From Maridesulfovibrio sp050916235 (GTDB lineage: Bacteria > Desulfobacterota > Desulfovibrionia > Desulfovibrionales > Desulfovibrionaceae): 64,000 bases of DNA. Every line of letters begins with the position of its first letter. The stretch's first letter is position 1. The DNA is taken from the NCBI RefSeq assembly GCF_050916235.1, contig NZ_CP104854.1:1984001-2048000 (forward strand), written 5' to 3'. The translations under genes and the position numbers were made by a program. Shown piece by piece: positions 1 through 8,133 of the stretch. Below the pieces are notes generated by a model. It was not told the origin of the DNA and made no database searches. It was given only the letters and a program-made list of their open reading frames with translations.

Positions 1-1
1 T

Positions 2-307
2 TACCTCTGCTTTGCGGTAATGCTTGCAGCAGGTCTCAAGGGAATTGACGAAAACTACAAGCTTCCTGCTCCCATTGAGGAAAACGTATTCGCAATGGAT
101 GCACCGACACTTTCGGAACACGGTATTACCGCTCTCCCCGGCAACCTCTATGAAGCCGCCGTGGAAATGAAGAACAGTGAATTGATCCGTGAATGCCTCG
201 GTGATCATATTCATTCCAATCTTTACATGAACAAGATCAAGGAATGGGATCATTACAGAACTCAGGTAACCGAGTACGAAATCTCCACTTACCTGCCTGT
301 TCTTTAG
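2..307 (+). CDS. glnA: Glutamine synthetase type I, C-terminal fragment (cut by window edge)
   Basis: Only the last ~100 residues are present; the frame is open at the left edge. The enzyme makes glutamine from glutamate, ammonia and ATP in the cytoplasm. The tail (LPGNLYEAAVEMKNSELI, then GDHIHSNL, EWDHYRTQVTEYE) aligns with the conserved C-terminus of GSI. The segment where GSI-beta enzymes carry the adenylylated tyrosine (LYDLP-type motif) instead reads FAMDAPTLSEHGI, as in GSI-alpha enzymes, so control by adenylylation is not expected here; this is inference from the visible portion. A strong hairpin terminator follows about 125 bases after the stop. Confidence 0.93.
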   Translation, partial: YLCFAVMLAAGLKGIDENYKLPAPIEENVFAMDAPTLSEHGITALPGNLYEAAVEMKNSELIRECLGDHIHSNLYMNKIKEWDHYRTQVTEYEISTYLPVL

Positions 308-430
308 CCAATGTATACCTTCGGCGATCCTGCCGGAGGATGTACTTTTGTTAAGGCGTCGCTGCGGCACACGACAATTGTCATTGCACAGAGCAGCAAC
401 AGGAATGCTTATTCTGAGTTGAATTGATCC

Positions 431-477
431 GAAAAAAAAAGGTGTAGGTTCCAGCGGAACTTACACCTTTTGTTTTA
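431..477. terminator. Bidirectional intrinsic terminator
   Basis: A 12-bp arm (GGTGTAGGTTCC, 441-452) pairs with 456-467 with one mismatch. It has an A-run on the left and a T-rich run on the right, so it can serve both the + strand glutamine synthetase gene and the - strand cysteine-rich gene that converge here. Confidence 0.85.
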
Positions 478-495
478 TTTAAATCTGAAAGATTT

Positions 496-831
496 TTACA
501 GGCCCGGAAGCATAAACTGGCTTTTCTCCGCCTGTCTCTTTCTGCGATTCTTCATGGTTCTGGGGTGAATACCGAATCTGTAGCGGCGCAGCACACATTC
601 TTTTTCCTTGCAGTCTCTGATTGCCTGTCTGTCTCCGACAGTGCAGGCCAGGCAGTGTTTGCGGATGGCTCTTATACATGCCCGGGGCGTTTCATCGGTC
701 TTAGGTCCGCGCAGGCTGTACAGGGAGCAGTGCTCATCCTTGCATTCCCGGACAAGCTGCGGGCTGCCGCCCATACACCACAGGCAGTACGCCCTGATCG
801 ACTGGTGAGGGTTTCTTTTGCGTTCGTTCAA
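496..831 (-). CDS. Small protein with two tandem four-cysteine modules
   Basis: Function unknown. The 111-residue protein is a tandem duplication: C16-x2-C19-x10-C30-x4-C35 and C60-x2-C63-x10-C74-x4-C79, exactly 44 residues apart. Each module is preceded by an IRxxC-type segment (SIRAYC, AIRKHC) and has the consensus CLxC...RxC..xxC.L. Spacing and Cys content suggest two zinc (or Fe-S) sites; the rest is strongly basic with no membrane segment or signal peptide, so a cytoplasmic nucleic-acid-binding role is possible but unproven. The start is TTG at 831, chosen because GGAG lies six bases upstream. It is a single gene converging on glnA. It could be a phage-type zinc-finger gene kept in the genome, but no phage genes flank it. 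Confidence 0.7.
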   Translation of the reverse strand: MNERKRNPHQSIRAYCLWCMGGSPQLVRECKDEHCSLYSLRGPKTDETPRACIRAIRKHCLACTVGDRQAIRDCKEKECVLRRYRFGIHPRTMKNRRKRQAEKSQFMLPGL

Positions 832-983
832 AATAGTCTCCGTATATCCGCAACCGGTATGATTAGCTGTTTCCGGAACACAGTCGGAAGCAGCAGACGT
901 CGCGAAGGCACATCCTTACGTAAAACACCCGCAAAAAGAAAGAACCTATTTTGCTTTTGAAAGCATGTTCGTTAAAAGAACCG

Positions 984-1379
984 TCAATTCTCAGCAATAT
1001 CAAAGGTTATGGTTACTTCGCGCTTGCCCCAATCCTGTGCCGCCTGAGTATCAAGGCCCATGTAGATGTCGATCTTGTCGGTCCAGCGTTTGTTCATTTT
1101 GTCTTTTACGACATACTCTCCATCAAGCCCCTCTATTTTGACTCTGGTGTTGTGGGTGAGGCCTTTGGCAATGAGATCCCGCGAGACTGCAATGGCTTTC
1201 ATGCCTGGTTTGAGCTCATCGCCCCATGCCCCTAAGAACGGATGATTGGAAGTCTGGTCCTTCTGGGAGGTGTAGGCTGTGGCATGAACCTGCATGCTTA
1301 CCTGTTTTTCATTGCCGTCACATGCGGTTATAAGCAGTGCGGTTGCCATGATCAGTAAAAAATAACGGAATCCAGTCAT
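984..1379 (-). CDS. 3D-domain lipoprotein
   Basis: A 131-residue envelope protein. An N-terminal hydrophobic segment ends in lipobox LLITAC (Cys20), so it should be lipid-anchored after signal peptidase II. The rest is a 3D domain (named for three conserved aspartates), as in the C-terminal part of MltA and in resuscitation-factor-like wall enzymes: visible are HATAYTS near the start, GDEL, VVKDKM and DIYMG. The fold is a double-psi beta barrel, typically acting on peptidoglycan; the substrate here is unknown. The ATG at 1379 is chosen over a longer frame reaching 1565 because GGGAG lies just upstream and it gives a proper signal peptide. It sits 22 bases after the CbiO-type ATPase gene on the same strand and may be co-transcribed. 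Confidence 0.8.
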   Translation of the reverse strand: MTGFRYFLLIMATALLITACDGNEKQVSMQVHATAYTSQKDQTSNHPFLGAWGDELKPGMKAIAVSRDLIAKGLTHNTRVKIEGLDGEYVVKDKMNKRWTDKIDIYMGLDTQAAQDWGKREVTITFDIAEN

Positions 1380-1401
1380 GGAAATCTCCCTGGTACGAGG
1401 T

Positions 1402-2103
1402 TTACAATTTGCAGTGGGTGAAATCCTGCCGGGACTTGAAAGCAGAAGCACCCTCGTGAAGGGTTCGGTCGTGGCACGAATATTCTCTGACAGTAACCCT
1501 TTTGAGAAACTCAAGGTCATGAGACACCACCAGCATGGCAACGTCAAGTGAACCGAGAATTTCAACCAAGCGCTCTCTCATGGACGGATCAAGGTCATTG
1601 GTCGGTTCATCCAGCACCAGTGCTTCCGGTTGCATGGCCATTACTGTTGCCAGCGAGACCAGTTTTTTCTCTCCCCCGGAAAGGCGGTAGGAGACTCTCT
1701 CTTCATACCCGGAAAGGCCGAGTGTGCAAAGGGTGTATTCGGCAATTCGTCTGGCCTCATCCGGGGATTTGCCCAGATTCAGCGGGCCGAAAGCCACATC
1801 CTCGATCACCGTGGGACAGAAGAGCTGGTCATCGGCCTGCTGGAACAGCAGCCCCACTCCCCTGCGGAGTTGCCGGAAATCCTTTTCCGTGCGCATTTCA
1901 GCACCCTTGTACAGAACCTGTCCGGATGAAGGGCGCAGCAACCCCATGATGATGTGCAGCAGGGTGGTCTTTCCCGATCCGTTGTGCCCGGTCAGGGCGA
2001 TTTTATCGCCTTTGTTCAGTTCAAAGTTAACTCCGGTCAGAACTTCGGTGCCGCCCGGATAGGAGAAACTTATATCGTGAAGGGAAAAAATGGCTGAACT
2101 CAA
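1402..2103 (-). CDS. ECF/cobalt-type ABC transporter ATP-binding protein (CbiO/EcfA-like)
   Basis: A 233-residue ATPase energising a metal or vitamin importer at the inner membrane. Walker A GHNGSGKT (39-46), Q-loop FQQADDQL (88-95), signature LSGGEKK (141-147), Walker B ALVLDEP (161-167) and the H-loop VSHD are all intact. The FQQADDQLF stretch is typical of the CbiO/EcfA subfamily rather than of classical importers. It overlaps the CbiQ gene by four bases, so translation is coupled. The last ~25 residues are basic and Cys/His-containing, with no obvious family match. Substrate (Co, Ni, biotin or other) cannot be told because no substrate-capture gene is adjacent. Confidence 0.9.
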   Translation of the reverse strand: MSSAIFSLHDISFSYPGGTEVLTGVNFELNKGDKIALTGHNGSGKTTLLHIIMGLLRPSSGQVLYKGAEMRTEKDFRQLRRGVGLLFQQADDQLFCPTVIEDVAFGPLNLGKSPDEARRIAEYTLCTLGLSGYEERVSYRLSGGEKKLVSLATVMAMQPEALVLDEPTNDLDPSMRERLVEILGSLDVAMLVVSHDLEFLKRVTVREYSCHDRTLHEGASAFKSRQDFTHCKL

Positions 2104-2873
2104 CGGAAAACCTCTACTCTGTTTAACTCAAGAAAAATAAAACCGGCAGCGCTGAGAGTACTCATTGCCAGCAGAAACAGGTCTTGCTTGCAGAAGCTGT
2201 AGGTATTCAGGGAATGAAAAATGCCGGTGAATCCGCGGCAGAGCATGGCCTGCCAGACCCGCTGTGCCCGGTCCATGCTGCGAACCAGCAGCATGCCCAG
2301 AAGCCATGCGTATGTTTTGTATGTCCGCAGACTGGTGCCGGGCGCAAATCCGCGCATGACGGCTGCCCGGTGCATCTTGGAGAATTCAATGCGCATCACA
2401 TGCACATACCGCCAGGTGAAAAGAAAAAGACGGCAGAACTTTTCCGGCAGTTTGAGGGTCTGCATTCCAGCTCCTATCAGCTGGACCGGCATGGTTGAAA
2501 GAAGAGCCGTTGCCGCCAGTACGACCCCGTTGGATTTAAGGGTGATAATGGCGGTGTAGATGATGCCTTCAAGGGTAGCGGTAAAAGGGCCTATTGATAG
2601 GACCGGGGCTCCGGAACGGGAAAATGGCAGGAATATCCAGAGAAAAAAAATGAACGCATTGACCACCAGAAGACGGCGCATTAACGGGAAGAAGGGAAGT
2701 CTGGCCGCAGCGGCGAAAAAGATTCCGCCGAACAGGACTGAGGTTGCGGCAGTCAGGTCCGTTGCCAGTGCACCGCACAGGGAATAAATAAAGGCACAGC
2801 CGATCCTCACGCCGGGATGGGCTGCATGGATAAAAGAGTTTCCTGTGGCAAAAGGCTCGGTTATCTGCTGCAA
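2100..2873 (-). CDS. ECF transporter transmembrane protein (CbiQ/EcfT-like)
   Basis: The T component of an energy-coupling-factor transporter, about 257 residues with roughly five membrane helices. The N-terminus after the chosen start (FATGNSFIHAAHPGVRI) matches the usual CbiQ opening (FAYGNSPLHRLDPRVRL type). The cytoplasmic coupling motifs are recognisable: MHRAAVMRGF and, later, RAQRVWQAMLCRGF, two Ala-Arg-Gly-like helices that contact the ATPase. I choose TTG at 2873: an AGGAG lies six bases upstream and it aligns with the family, while the open frame up to 3062 adds sequence unlike any CbiQ. No cbiM, cbiN, bioY or other S-component gene is adjacent, so the module may share a substrate protein encoded elsewhere. 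Confidence 0.85.
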   Translation of the reverse strand: MQQITEPFATGNSFIHAAHPGVRIGCAFIYSLCGALATDLTAATSVLFGGIFFAAAARLPFFPLMRRLLVVNAFIFFLWIFLPFSRSGAPVLSIGPFTATLEGIIYTAIITLKSNGVVLAATALLSTMPVQLIGAGMQTLKLPEKFCRLFLFTWRYVHVMRIEFSKMHRAAVMRGFAPGTSLRTYKTYAWLLGMLLVRSMDRAQRVWQAMLCRGFTGIFHSLNTYSFCKQDLFLLAMSTLSAAGFIFLELNRVEVFR

Positions 2874-3139
2874 AAGCTTCTCCTGATTCGCACAAGGGAG
2901 TAGCACGCATACTAAAACCATGCAATCCGAATCCCTTTCTTGAGTTGGACGGGCAATGCAGTTATATCCAGTTGCGGTAATCGGAATCGGTCCTGCCATG
3001 AAATGATTTCTCTTCAGGAGTCTTCCATGGTGCAGCGGGAAGGCCTGTTTAATGGCTTGCACAGCCCGAAGGACGAGTGTTTACGGACAGGCTGACTGAA
3101 TCCCTGTGCTAATTTTCAACCCGAGCGGAGCTGATTAGG

Positions 3140-3820
3140 ATGAGCAGAAATGCTGAGCTTAAAATGATTGTTGAGGAAGTCGGCACGGAGCTGATCTGGC
3201 GCCCTCTCTACGACTTTGAAAACCATTCCCTTGCAGGGGGCGTTGGGCACGATATAGACGGTATTGATCCAGAATTCACGGACCTTGATTTCAGGGGTAA
3301 AAGTGTTTGCGATCTGGGATGCAATCTCGGTCATTTCACCTTTCACGCCCGCCGCAACGGAGCCCGGGAAGTCGTGGGTTACGACATGGAACCGAAGGTC
3401 ATTGCCGGAGCACGGAAACTGGCGGATCTTTATGGGATAGACGGGGTCGACTTCAAGGTCTGCAACTTTGCATATGAAGAGCCGGAGCGGACCTACGATA
3501 TGGGAATGCTCATTGATATACTGGGCAAAATCAACATTGCTCAGGGACATCTTGTAACTATCCTCAGGGGGCTTGAAAAGCGTTCTGACTCTGAAATGCT
3601 GCTCACCTTCAGGCCGGTATATTTTGTTGAAAGACACCTGAAAATGGATGAATCCCGCTTCCTTGAACTGTACCCTCAGGCCCGAATCGAAAACGGGCTG
3701 TTCAGCCTGCTTGATTTCGTGCAGGACCTGTTCGCAGAAAACTGGGACATGACCTATCTTTCAAAAGAGCTGCCCGATGATGAGCAATACAAACGGACGG
3801 TCTTTTTTGTCCGCAAATGA
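3140..3820 (+). CDS. Class I SAM-dependent methyltransferase
   Basis: A 226-residue cytoplasmic methyltransferase. SAM motif I is VCDLGCNLGHF (56-66), followed by an acidic residue at the end of the next strand (GYDME) and FKVCNFAY as motif II/III. The glycine-rich loop DLGCNxGxF resembles the tRNA mo5U34 methyltransferase (CmoB, DUF1698) branch, but the protein is shorter than CmoB and lacks its N-terminal part, so the substrate stays unknown. GGAG lies nine bases before the ATG. The next gene starts 61 bases downstream on the same strand. Confidence 0.75.
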   Translation: MSRNAELKMIVEEVGTELIWRPLYDFENHSLAGGVGHDIDGIDPEFTDLDFRGKSVCDLGCNLGHFTFHARRNGAREVVGYDMEPKVIAGARKLADLYGIDGVDFKVCNFAYEEPERTYDMGMLIDILGKINIAQGHLVTILRGLEKRSDSEMLLTFRPVYFVERHLKMDESRFLELYPQARIENGLFSLLDFVQDLFAENWDMTYLSKELPDDEQYKRTVFFVRK

Positions 3821-3881
3821 TCTTGCGGCCGCCGGGGCAAGTGATTAAATCCATTGCCACCAGAACAGACAAGGAGTTTCC

Positions 3882-4406
3882 ATGCAGAAGAAGCAGGTTG
3901 ATTTCGTTGATATAGAATACCGGGTGGCGGAGCAGGACAAGACCAGTGCCTACGTACACGGTATGGCCAAGGATATGCTCATCGGCGGGCGCGATTCCGG
4001 GAACGTGTTCATTTTCTGCCTTAATGATGAGTTGCGTAAATCCATCGCAGCCAGGGTAGCGGAAAAGCTTGGTCGCGAGTTTGTGGTTGTGAGCCGCAGT
4101 GACGGCAACCCCATGATTGAAAAGGTCTCTGCCGGTGAAAACCAGATAGTCAGCCTTCCCCGCGGTGCAGCCAAATCTGAAAAAAATCGCAGAATGCTTA
4201 AGGAAAACGGCAAAGTCATCTGCATCATGTCAGATTTTATGACCCTGCTGAGTGCAACTGACGGTTCCGAAGACGCGCGTGAACAGATCTCCATCATGCT
4301 CAACCGATTTGAGCCAAGCTTCATGGAGGCTGCCCACCACATCGTCCGTTCGGACCAGAGTGAAGAGGAAATTCTTCTGGATACCCTCGAAAAAATTTCA
4401 ATTTAG
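3882..4406 (+). CDS. Degenerate shikimate-kinase-like protein (putative pseudokinase)
   Basis: 174 residues, no signal peptide or membrane segment. The layout follows shikimate kinase: NVFIFCLNDELRKSIAARVAEKLGREFV (41-68) occupies the place of strand 1, P-loop and helix 1, and IVSLPRGAAKSEKNRRMLKENGKVICI (89-115) occupies the place of the GGG substrate loop, helix and following strand. However, the P-loop GxxGxGKS is replaced by LNDELRKS, and the GGG motif by LPRGA, so ATP and shikimate binding in the usual way is not expected. The relationship is inferred by eye, not by a search. A terminator hairpin follows at 4428. The protein could be a regulatory relative of the kinase or an unrelated fold with chance similarity. 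Confidence 0.5.
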   Translation: MQKKQVDFVDIEYRVAEQDKTSAYVHGMAKDMLIGGRDSGNVFIFCLNDELRKSIAARVAEKLGREFVVVSRSDGNPMIEKVSAGENQIVSLPRGAAKSEKNRRMLKENGKVICIMSDFMTLLSATDGSEDAREQISIMLNRFEPSFMEAAHHIVRSDQSEEEILLDTLEKISI

Positions 4407-4427
4407 TCCAGTTGAAAGTTTTCGACT

Positions 4428-4463
4428 GCCCGGCAGGTTCCTGTTGAATCTGCCGGGCTTTTT
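4428..4463 (+). terminator. Intrinsic terminator
   Basis: GCCCGGCAG (4428-4436) pairs perfectly with CTGCCGGGC (4450-4458), followed by TTTTT. It ends the methyltransferase/kinase-like transcript. Confidence 0.9.
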
Positions 4464-4581
4464 GGTTCACACCCCGCAAGCAGCGCATAAGCTGCATTTT
4501 AGCCATCCTGTTTTTGGCATCCTTGCATTTTTAATCAAAATCCCTGCCGCCCCTTTACATCTTTTTGATACGCCGCTAACA

Positions 4582-4596
4582 GTGAACGCTGTTCAC
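4582..4596. promoter_or_regulatory. Palindrome, likely TetR operator of the RND pump gene
   Basis: GTGAACGCTGTTCAC is a perfect 6+3+6 palindrome 163 bases before the pump start. Its reverse complement differs by one base from the site at 8089-8103 in front of tetR. The match suggests that one repressor controls both promoters. Confidence 0.65.
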
Positions 4597-4759
4597 GGAC
4601 TGTGCTTTGTCGCATCCGAATAATTAACATTCTTTTCACGTTTATTTCATTACCCGGAAACAGTTGAAGGCATAAATCCTTCCAGCACTCTGCAAAGAAT
4701 ATTCAGCCAGTGCCGAAGTTTCCACAATCAAGAACTCACTTGGCCGTCGGAGGCAATCA

Positions 4760-7700
4760 ATGAAAGGACTGCTGCGTTTTACATTGAAGCAGACGGTTTT
4801 CATCAACATAATTTTCATTCTGCTGATGGTTGTCGGCGTATTCAGCATGGCCGACCTTCCGGTGGAGCGTTATCCCAACGTGCACATGGGTAAGGTTATG
4901 GTCAGTGGCTTTCTGCCCGGGGCATCTCCTTCCGATGTGGAGGCACTGGTAACCAAGAAGATTGAAGACGCACTGGATGACCTTGAGAACGTCGAGTATA
5001 TACGTTCAAGGTCGTTCAGAGAGCGGTCCAGCATCATGGTCAAGTTCCTTGATGATACCGACTACGCCAAGGGGTACGACGAACTGCGCTTCCGGGTGCT
5101 GTCCATCCAGAACGATCTGCCCCGAACCATGGACCCGCCGACTTTTACGGAAATTAATGTCAGTGAATGGCTTCCGGTAATACGGCTCTGCCTTGTTGGA
5201 GACCGCACGAACCGGGCCCTTTCCATGATGGCGGATGAAATAAAGGTGCCGCTGAGAAAGATTCCGGGGGTCAACGAGGTTGAGATCGAAGGTGAGTATA
5301 CTCGCGAATTTCATGTGAACCTCGACCCGCATAAACTGGTGCGTTTCAAACTGACTTTTGACGACGTGGCCCGGGCCCTTGATAACGCAAACATTTCCAT
5401 TCCTGCCGGGGACTTTGTTTCCGCTGATGGCGAGTACGTCATTGTTGTTGATGAGCGTTTCCGCACCCGCGAGGAGATCGCCGATACCGTCGTGCGCATG
5501 GACGGGGACGGCTCATTCGTCACTGTAGGCGATGTTATGAGTGATGCCCGGGTAGCCTACAGGGACCCGCAGGTCATCACCTCCATAAACGGGCACTCCG
5601 CAGTGACCCTCAAGATCGTTAAATCCGTTGACGGAAACGCGGTGACGATTGCCGAGGAAGTGGAGAAAATCGCCGATGCATTCCGTGAGCCGCTTGAAAA
5701 GGAAGGAGTGGGGCTGGTCCTGACCAATGACCAGCGGCTGCACATTGACGATGCCATCAATACGCTCGGCATGAACCTGATGGTCGGTATTGTGCTTGTC
5801 TTCAGCGTGATCTATCTGGTCATGGGTTTCCGTAACGCCATGCTGACCACCGTCGGCATTCCATTCGCGTTTCTGGTGACCATGATCATAATGAAACTTA
5901 CCGGTAACTCTCTTAACCAAATAACATTGTTCTCTTTTGTTCTGGTAAGCGGTATCATAGTTGACGATGCGATTGTGGTTGTGGAAAACATTTTCCGTCA
6001 TGTACAGGAAGGCAAGTCGCTCAAGGAAGCTGTGGTCGACGGAACTGCGGAGGTATTCCTGCCGGTTATTTCGGCAACTGCTACAACGGTTGCAGCCTTC
6101 CTGCCCATGCTGATCATGACCGGTTCCACAGGTGAATTTTTTGCGCAGGTGCCCAAAGCTGTCACCTTTGCCCTGGTTGCCTCGCTTATCGAATGTCTGC
6201 TGATTCTGCCTCCGCACTTTCTGGACTGGCCCGGAGCCAAAGGCCTTGCCGAGAACAGCGAAAAACACACTCGCGAGCCTGTTTTCATGCGTCCCCTGCG
6301 CGACCGGACCGACAGGTTGCTTGCTTTTGTTATGCGTTTCCGGTTCACATCACTGACAGTTGTCTTCGGTGCATTTGTGGTTGCCCTGATGATTCTGGGG
6401 GTGTCGCTTTCCGGAACACTGCCGCTCATCAAGATCAAATTTTTCCCGGATGACTATTCCATTTACTACATCGAGCTGGAAGGGCCGGTGGCTACACCTA
6501 TTGAAGTCACCTCCGACAAGCTTAAAAGACTCTCGGTCTTTGTGGAAAAAATGGGCCCGGGCATGGCCAAGTCAGCCACCGCTTTTGCCGGTTTCTACCT
6601 GAACGAGGACTATGAAATGGTCCATGGCAGCAACCTCGGCAACATAGTGGTTGAACTGCCTGCAAAGGAGAAGCAGGTTTTTGCCGATGCGCCGGAAAAT
6701 GATCCCGGCAGGCATCTTGAATATATGCACAAGGCTCTGGAGCAGTTTGCTGAGGATGGATGGACCTTACGCATCCGCCCTGAAAAGGACGGTCCGCCGA
6801 CCGGCAAGGACATCAATATACGGATTCTCGGTTCCGATCACGTATCCGTGCAGCGTCTTAGCGCGGCAATTATGAAGTTCATCAAGGAGAACAACGAGCT
6901 GGGTCCTCATCTGGTCAACCTCTCTACAGATGACGGAACCCCGAACCGTATTTTCCGCTTTGACCCGATCAAGGAGAGGGTTGCCGAGTACGGGTTGACT
7001 CCCAAGCAGGTGGCACTTCTTTCGGGGTCTGTGCTTGACGGTCGTTTTGTCGGTGAATTCCGTCTTTCGGATGAGGATGTGGACCTGCGCCTCAAACTTG
7101 ATCCGCAATCGCTTAACACCCCTGAAGACGCCCTTTCCGTGCCGGTTCTGGAGCATAATGAAAGTCCGGTGCGTCTGGGAGACATCTGCAGGGTGTCCAT
7201 TTACATGGAGCCGGGGCAGTTCAACCGGTACATGAGTCAGCGGGCGGTAACCATCACCGCCAACATCAAGCCGGGGTCGCGCCTGTCTTCCCCTGCTGCG
7301 GTGAATCGGGTGAAAAAATTCTACGAAAGCGTGCGCAGTTCCTATCCCGGTGCAACAATCAACTTCTCCGGGGAATACGAATCCACCCGCAAGTCCTATA
7401 CATCCCTTGTATACGCTTTTCTGACCGCTGTTCTGATCATCTACATGATTCTGGCCACCCAGTTTCAGTCCTATGTGCAGCCGGTGATAATTCTTTCAGC
7501 GGTGATATTTTCTCTGACCGGGGTAATCCTGGGGACATTTGTTTCCCAGACCATTTTTACGGTCAACAGTTTTATCGCCACGGTTGGTGTGACCGGTGTG
7601 GTGGTAAACGATTCCCTTGTGCTGCTCGATTTTATGAACAAGCTCTACAAAGGCGGGATGGACCGCAAGAGGGCCATTCGCGAAGGAGTCCGTATCCGCT

Positions 7701-7924
7701 TGCGTCCTATTCTGCTCACCACCCTGACCACCACTCTGGGACTGCTGCCCATGGCTGTTGGTTTCCCTTCATATTCGCTGGTCTGGGGGGCCATGGCCTC
7801 AACTTTTGTTACCGGGCTCTGCACTGCAACGTTCCTGACCCTGTTCATTATTCCAATTGAATGGGATCTGCTTATGGCTTTTATGGAATGGCGCGACAGG
7901 CGGAAGAAGGCTTCAGCCGTTTAA
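4760..7924 (+). CDS. RND-family efflux pump, inner-membrane subunit (HAE1/AcrB type)
   Basis: 1054 residues, full family length, with the RND plan of two repeats, each with a periplasmic loop between TM1 and TM2 and then five more helices. The first helix (QTVFINIIFILLMVVGVFSM), the TM4 motif GIIVDDAIVVVENI with the paired proton-relay aspartates, and the second-half equivalent VVVNDSLVLLDFM are visible. The second-half relay lacks the lysine of AcrB and has Asn/Asp, as in many HAE1 relatives outside the AcrB core. It exports drugs or other small hydrophobic molecules using the proton gradient. The partner adaptor gene lies downstream of tetR rather than upstream of the pump. No TolC-like gene is near. 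Confidence 0.93.
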   Translation: MKGLLRFTLKQTVFINIIFILLMVVGVFSMADLPVERYPNVHMGKVMVSGFLPGASPSDVEALVTKKIEDALDDLENVEYIRSRSFRERSSIMVKFLDDTDYAKGYDELRFRVLSIQNDLPRTMDPPTFTEINVSEWLPVIRLCLVGDRTNRALSMMADEIKVPLRKIPGVNEVEIEGEYTREFHVNLDPHKLVRFKLTFDDVARALDNANISIPAGDFVSADGEYVIVVDERFRTREEIADTVVRMDGDGSFVTVGDVMSDARVAYRDPQVITSINGHSAVTLKIVKSVDGNAVTIAEEVEKIADAFREPLEKEGVGLVLTNDQRLHIDDAINTLGMNLMVGIVLVFSVIYLVMGFRNAMLTTVGIPFAFLVTMIIMKLTGNSLNQITLFSFVLVSGIIVDDAIVVVENIFRHVQEGKSLKEAVVDGTAEVFLPVISATATTVAAFLPMLIMTGSTGEFFAQVPKAVTFALVASLIECLLILPPHFLDWPGAKGLAENSEKHTREPVFMRPLRDRTDRLLAFVMRFRFTSLTVVFGAFVVALMILGVSLSGTLPLIKIKFFPDDYSIYYIELEGPVATPIEVTSDKLKRLSVFVEKMGPGMAKSATAFAGFYLNEDYEMVHGSNLGNIVVELPAKEKQVFADAPENDPGRHLEYMHKALEQFAEDGWTLRIRPEKDGPPTGKDINIRILGSDHVSVQRLSAAIMKFIKENNELGPHLVNLSTDDGTPNRIFRFDPIKERVAEYGLTPKQVALLSGSVLDGRFVGEFRLSDEDVDLRLKLDPQSLNTPEDALSVPVLEHNESPVRLGDICRVSIYMEPGQFNRYMSQRAVTITANIKPGSRLSSPAAVNRVKKFYESVRSSYPGATINFSGEYESTRKSYTSLVYAFLTAVLIIYMILATQFQSYVQPVIILSAVIFSLTGVILGTFVSQTIFTVNSFIATVGVTGVVVNDSLVLLDFMNKLYKGGMDRKRAIREGVRIRLRPILLTTLTTTLGLLPMAVGFPSYSLVWGAMASTFVTGLCTATFLTLFIIPIEWDLLMAFMEWRDRRKKASAV

Positions 7925-8088
7925 ATGTTTTTGCGGTCTGATTCACAGACGGCGGTCAAAAGGTTCCTGCTTTTTGCGGATCAATATTTATTTCAGGAAA
8001 TTGTCTGCAAAAAGGTTGATTGGAAAGACACCACGCGGAGTTAATGAAATAGTTGATTCTTATCATGTCGAGGGTGTTTGAAGTGCGG

Positions 8089-8103
8089 GTGAACAGCGTT
8101 TAC
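8089..8103. promoter_or_regulatory. Second copy of the pump palindrome, before tetR
   Basis: GTGAACAGCGTTTAC is 30 bases before the tetR start and matches the reverse complement of the 4582-4596 site at 14 of 15 positions. Probable autoregulatory operator. Confidence 0.65.
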
Positions 8104-8133
8104 AGGGTGAGGCTGGTCTGATAGAAAAACTCC

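Larger units (their letters stand above)
4407..4759. other. Intergenic region before the RND pump
   Basis: Contains the terminator at 4428-4463, the palindrome at 4582-4596 and, just before the pump start, GGCCGTCGGAGGCAATC (4742-4758), which carries the Shine-Dalgarno GGAGG and resembles the tail of the dispersed repeats. No small gene is apparent. Confidence 0.7.

Noticed and set aside
2874..3139. Possible cobalamin or metal riboswitch upstream of the CbiQ gene
   Set aside because: I could not find the conserved cobalamin-box or other named riboswitch core in the - strand leader.
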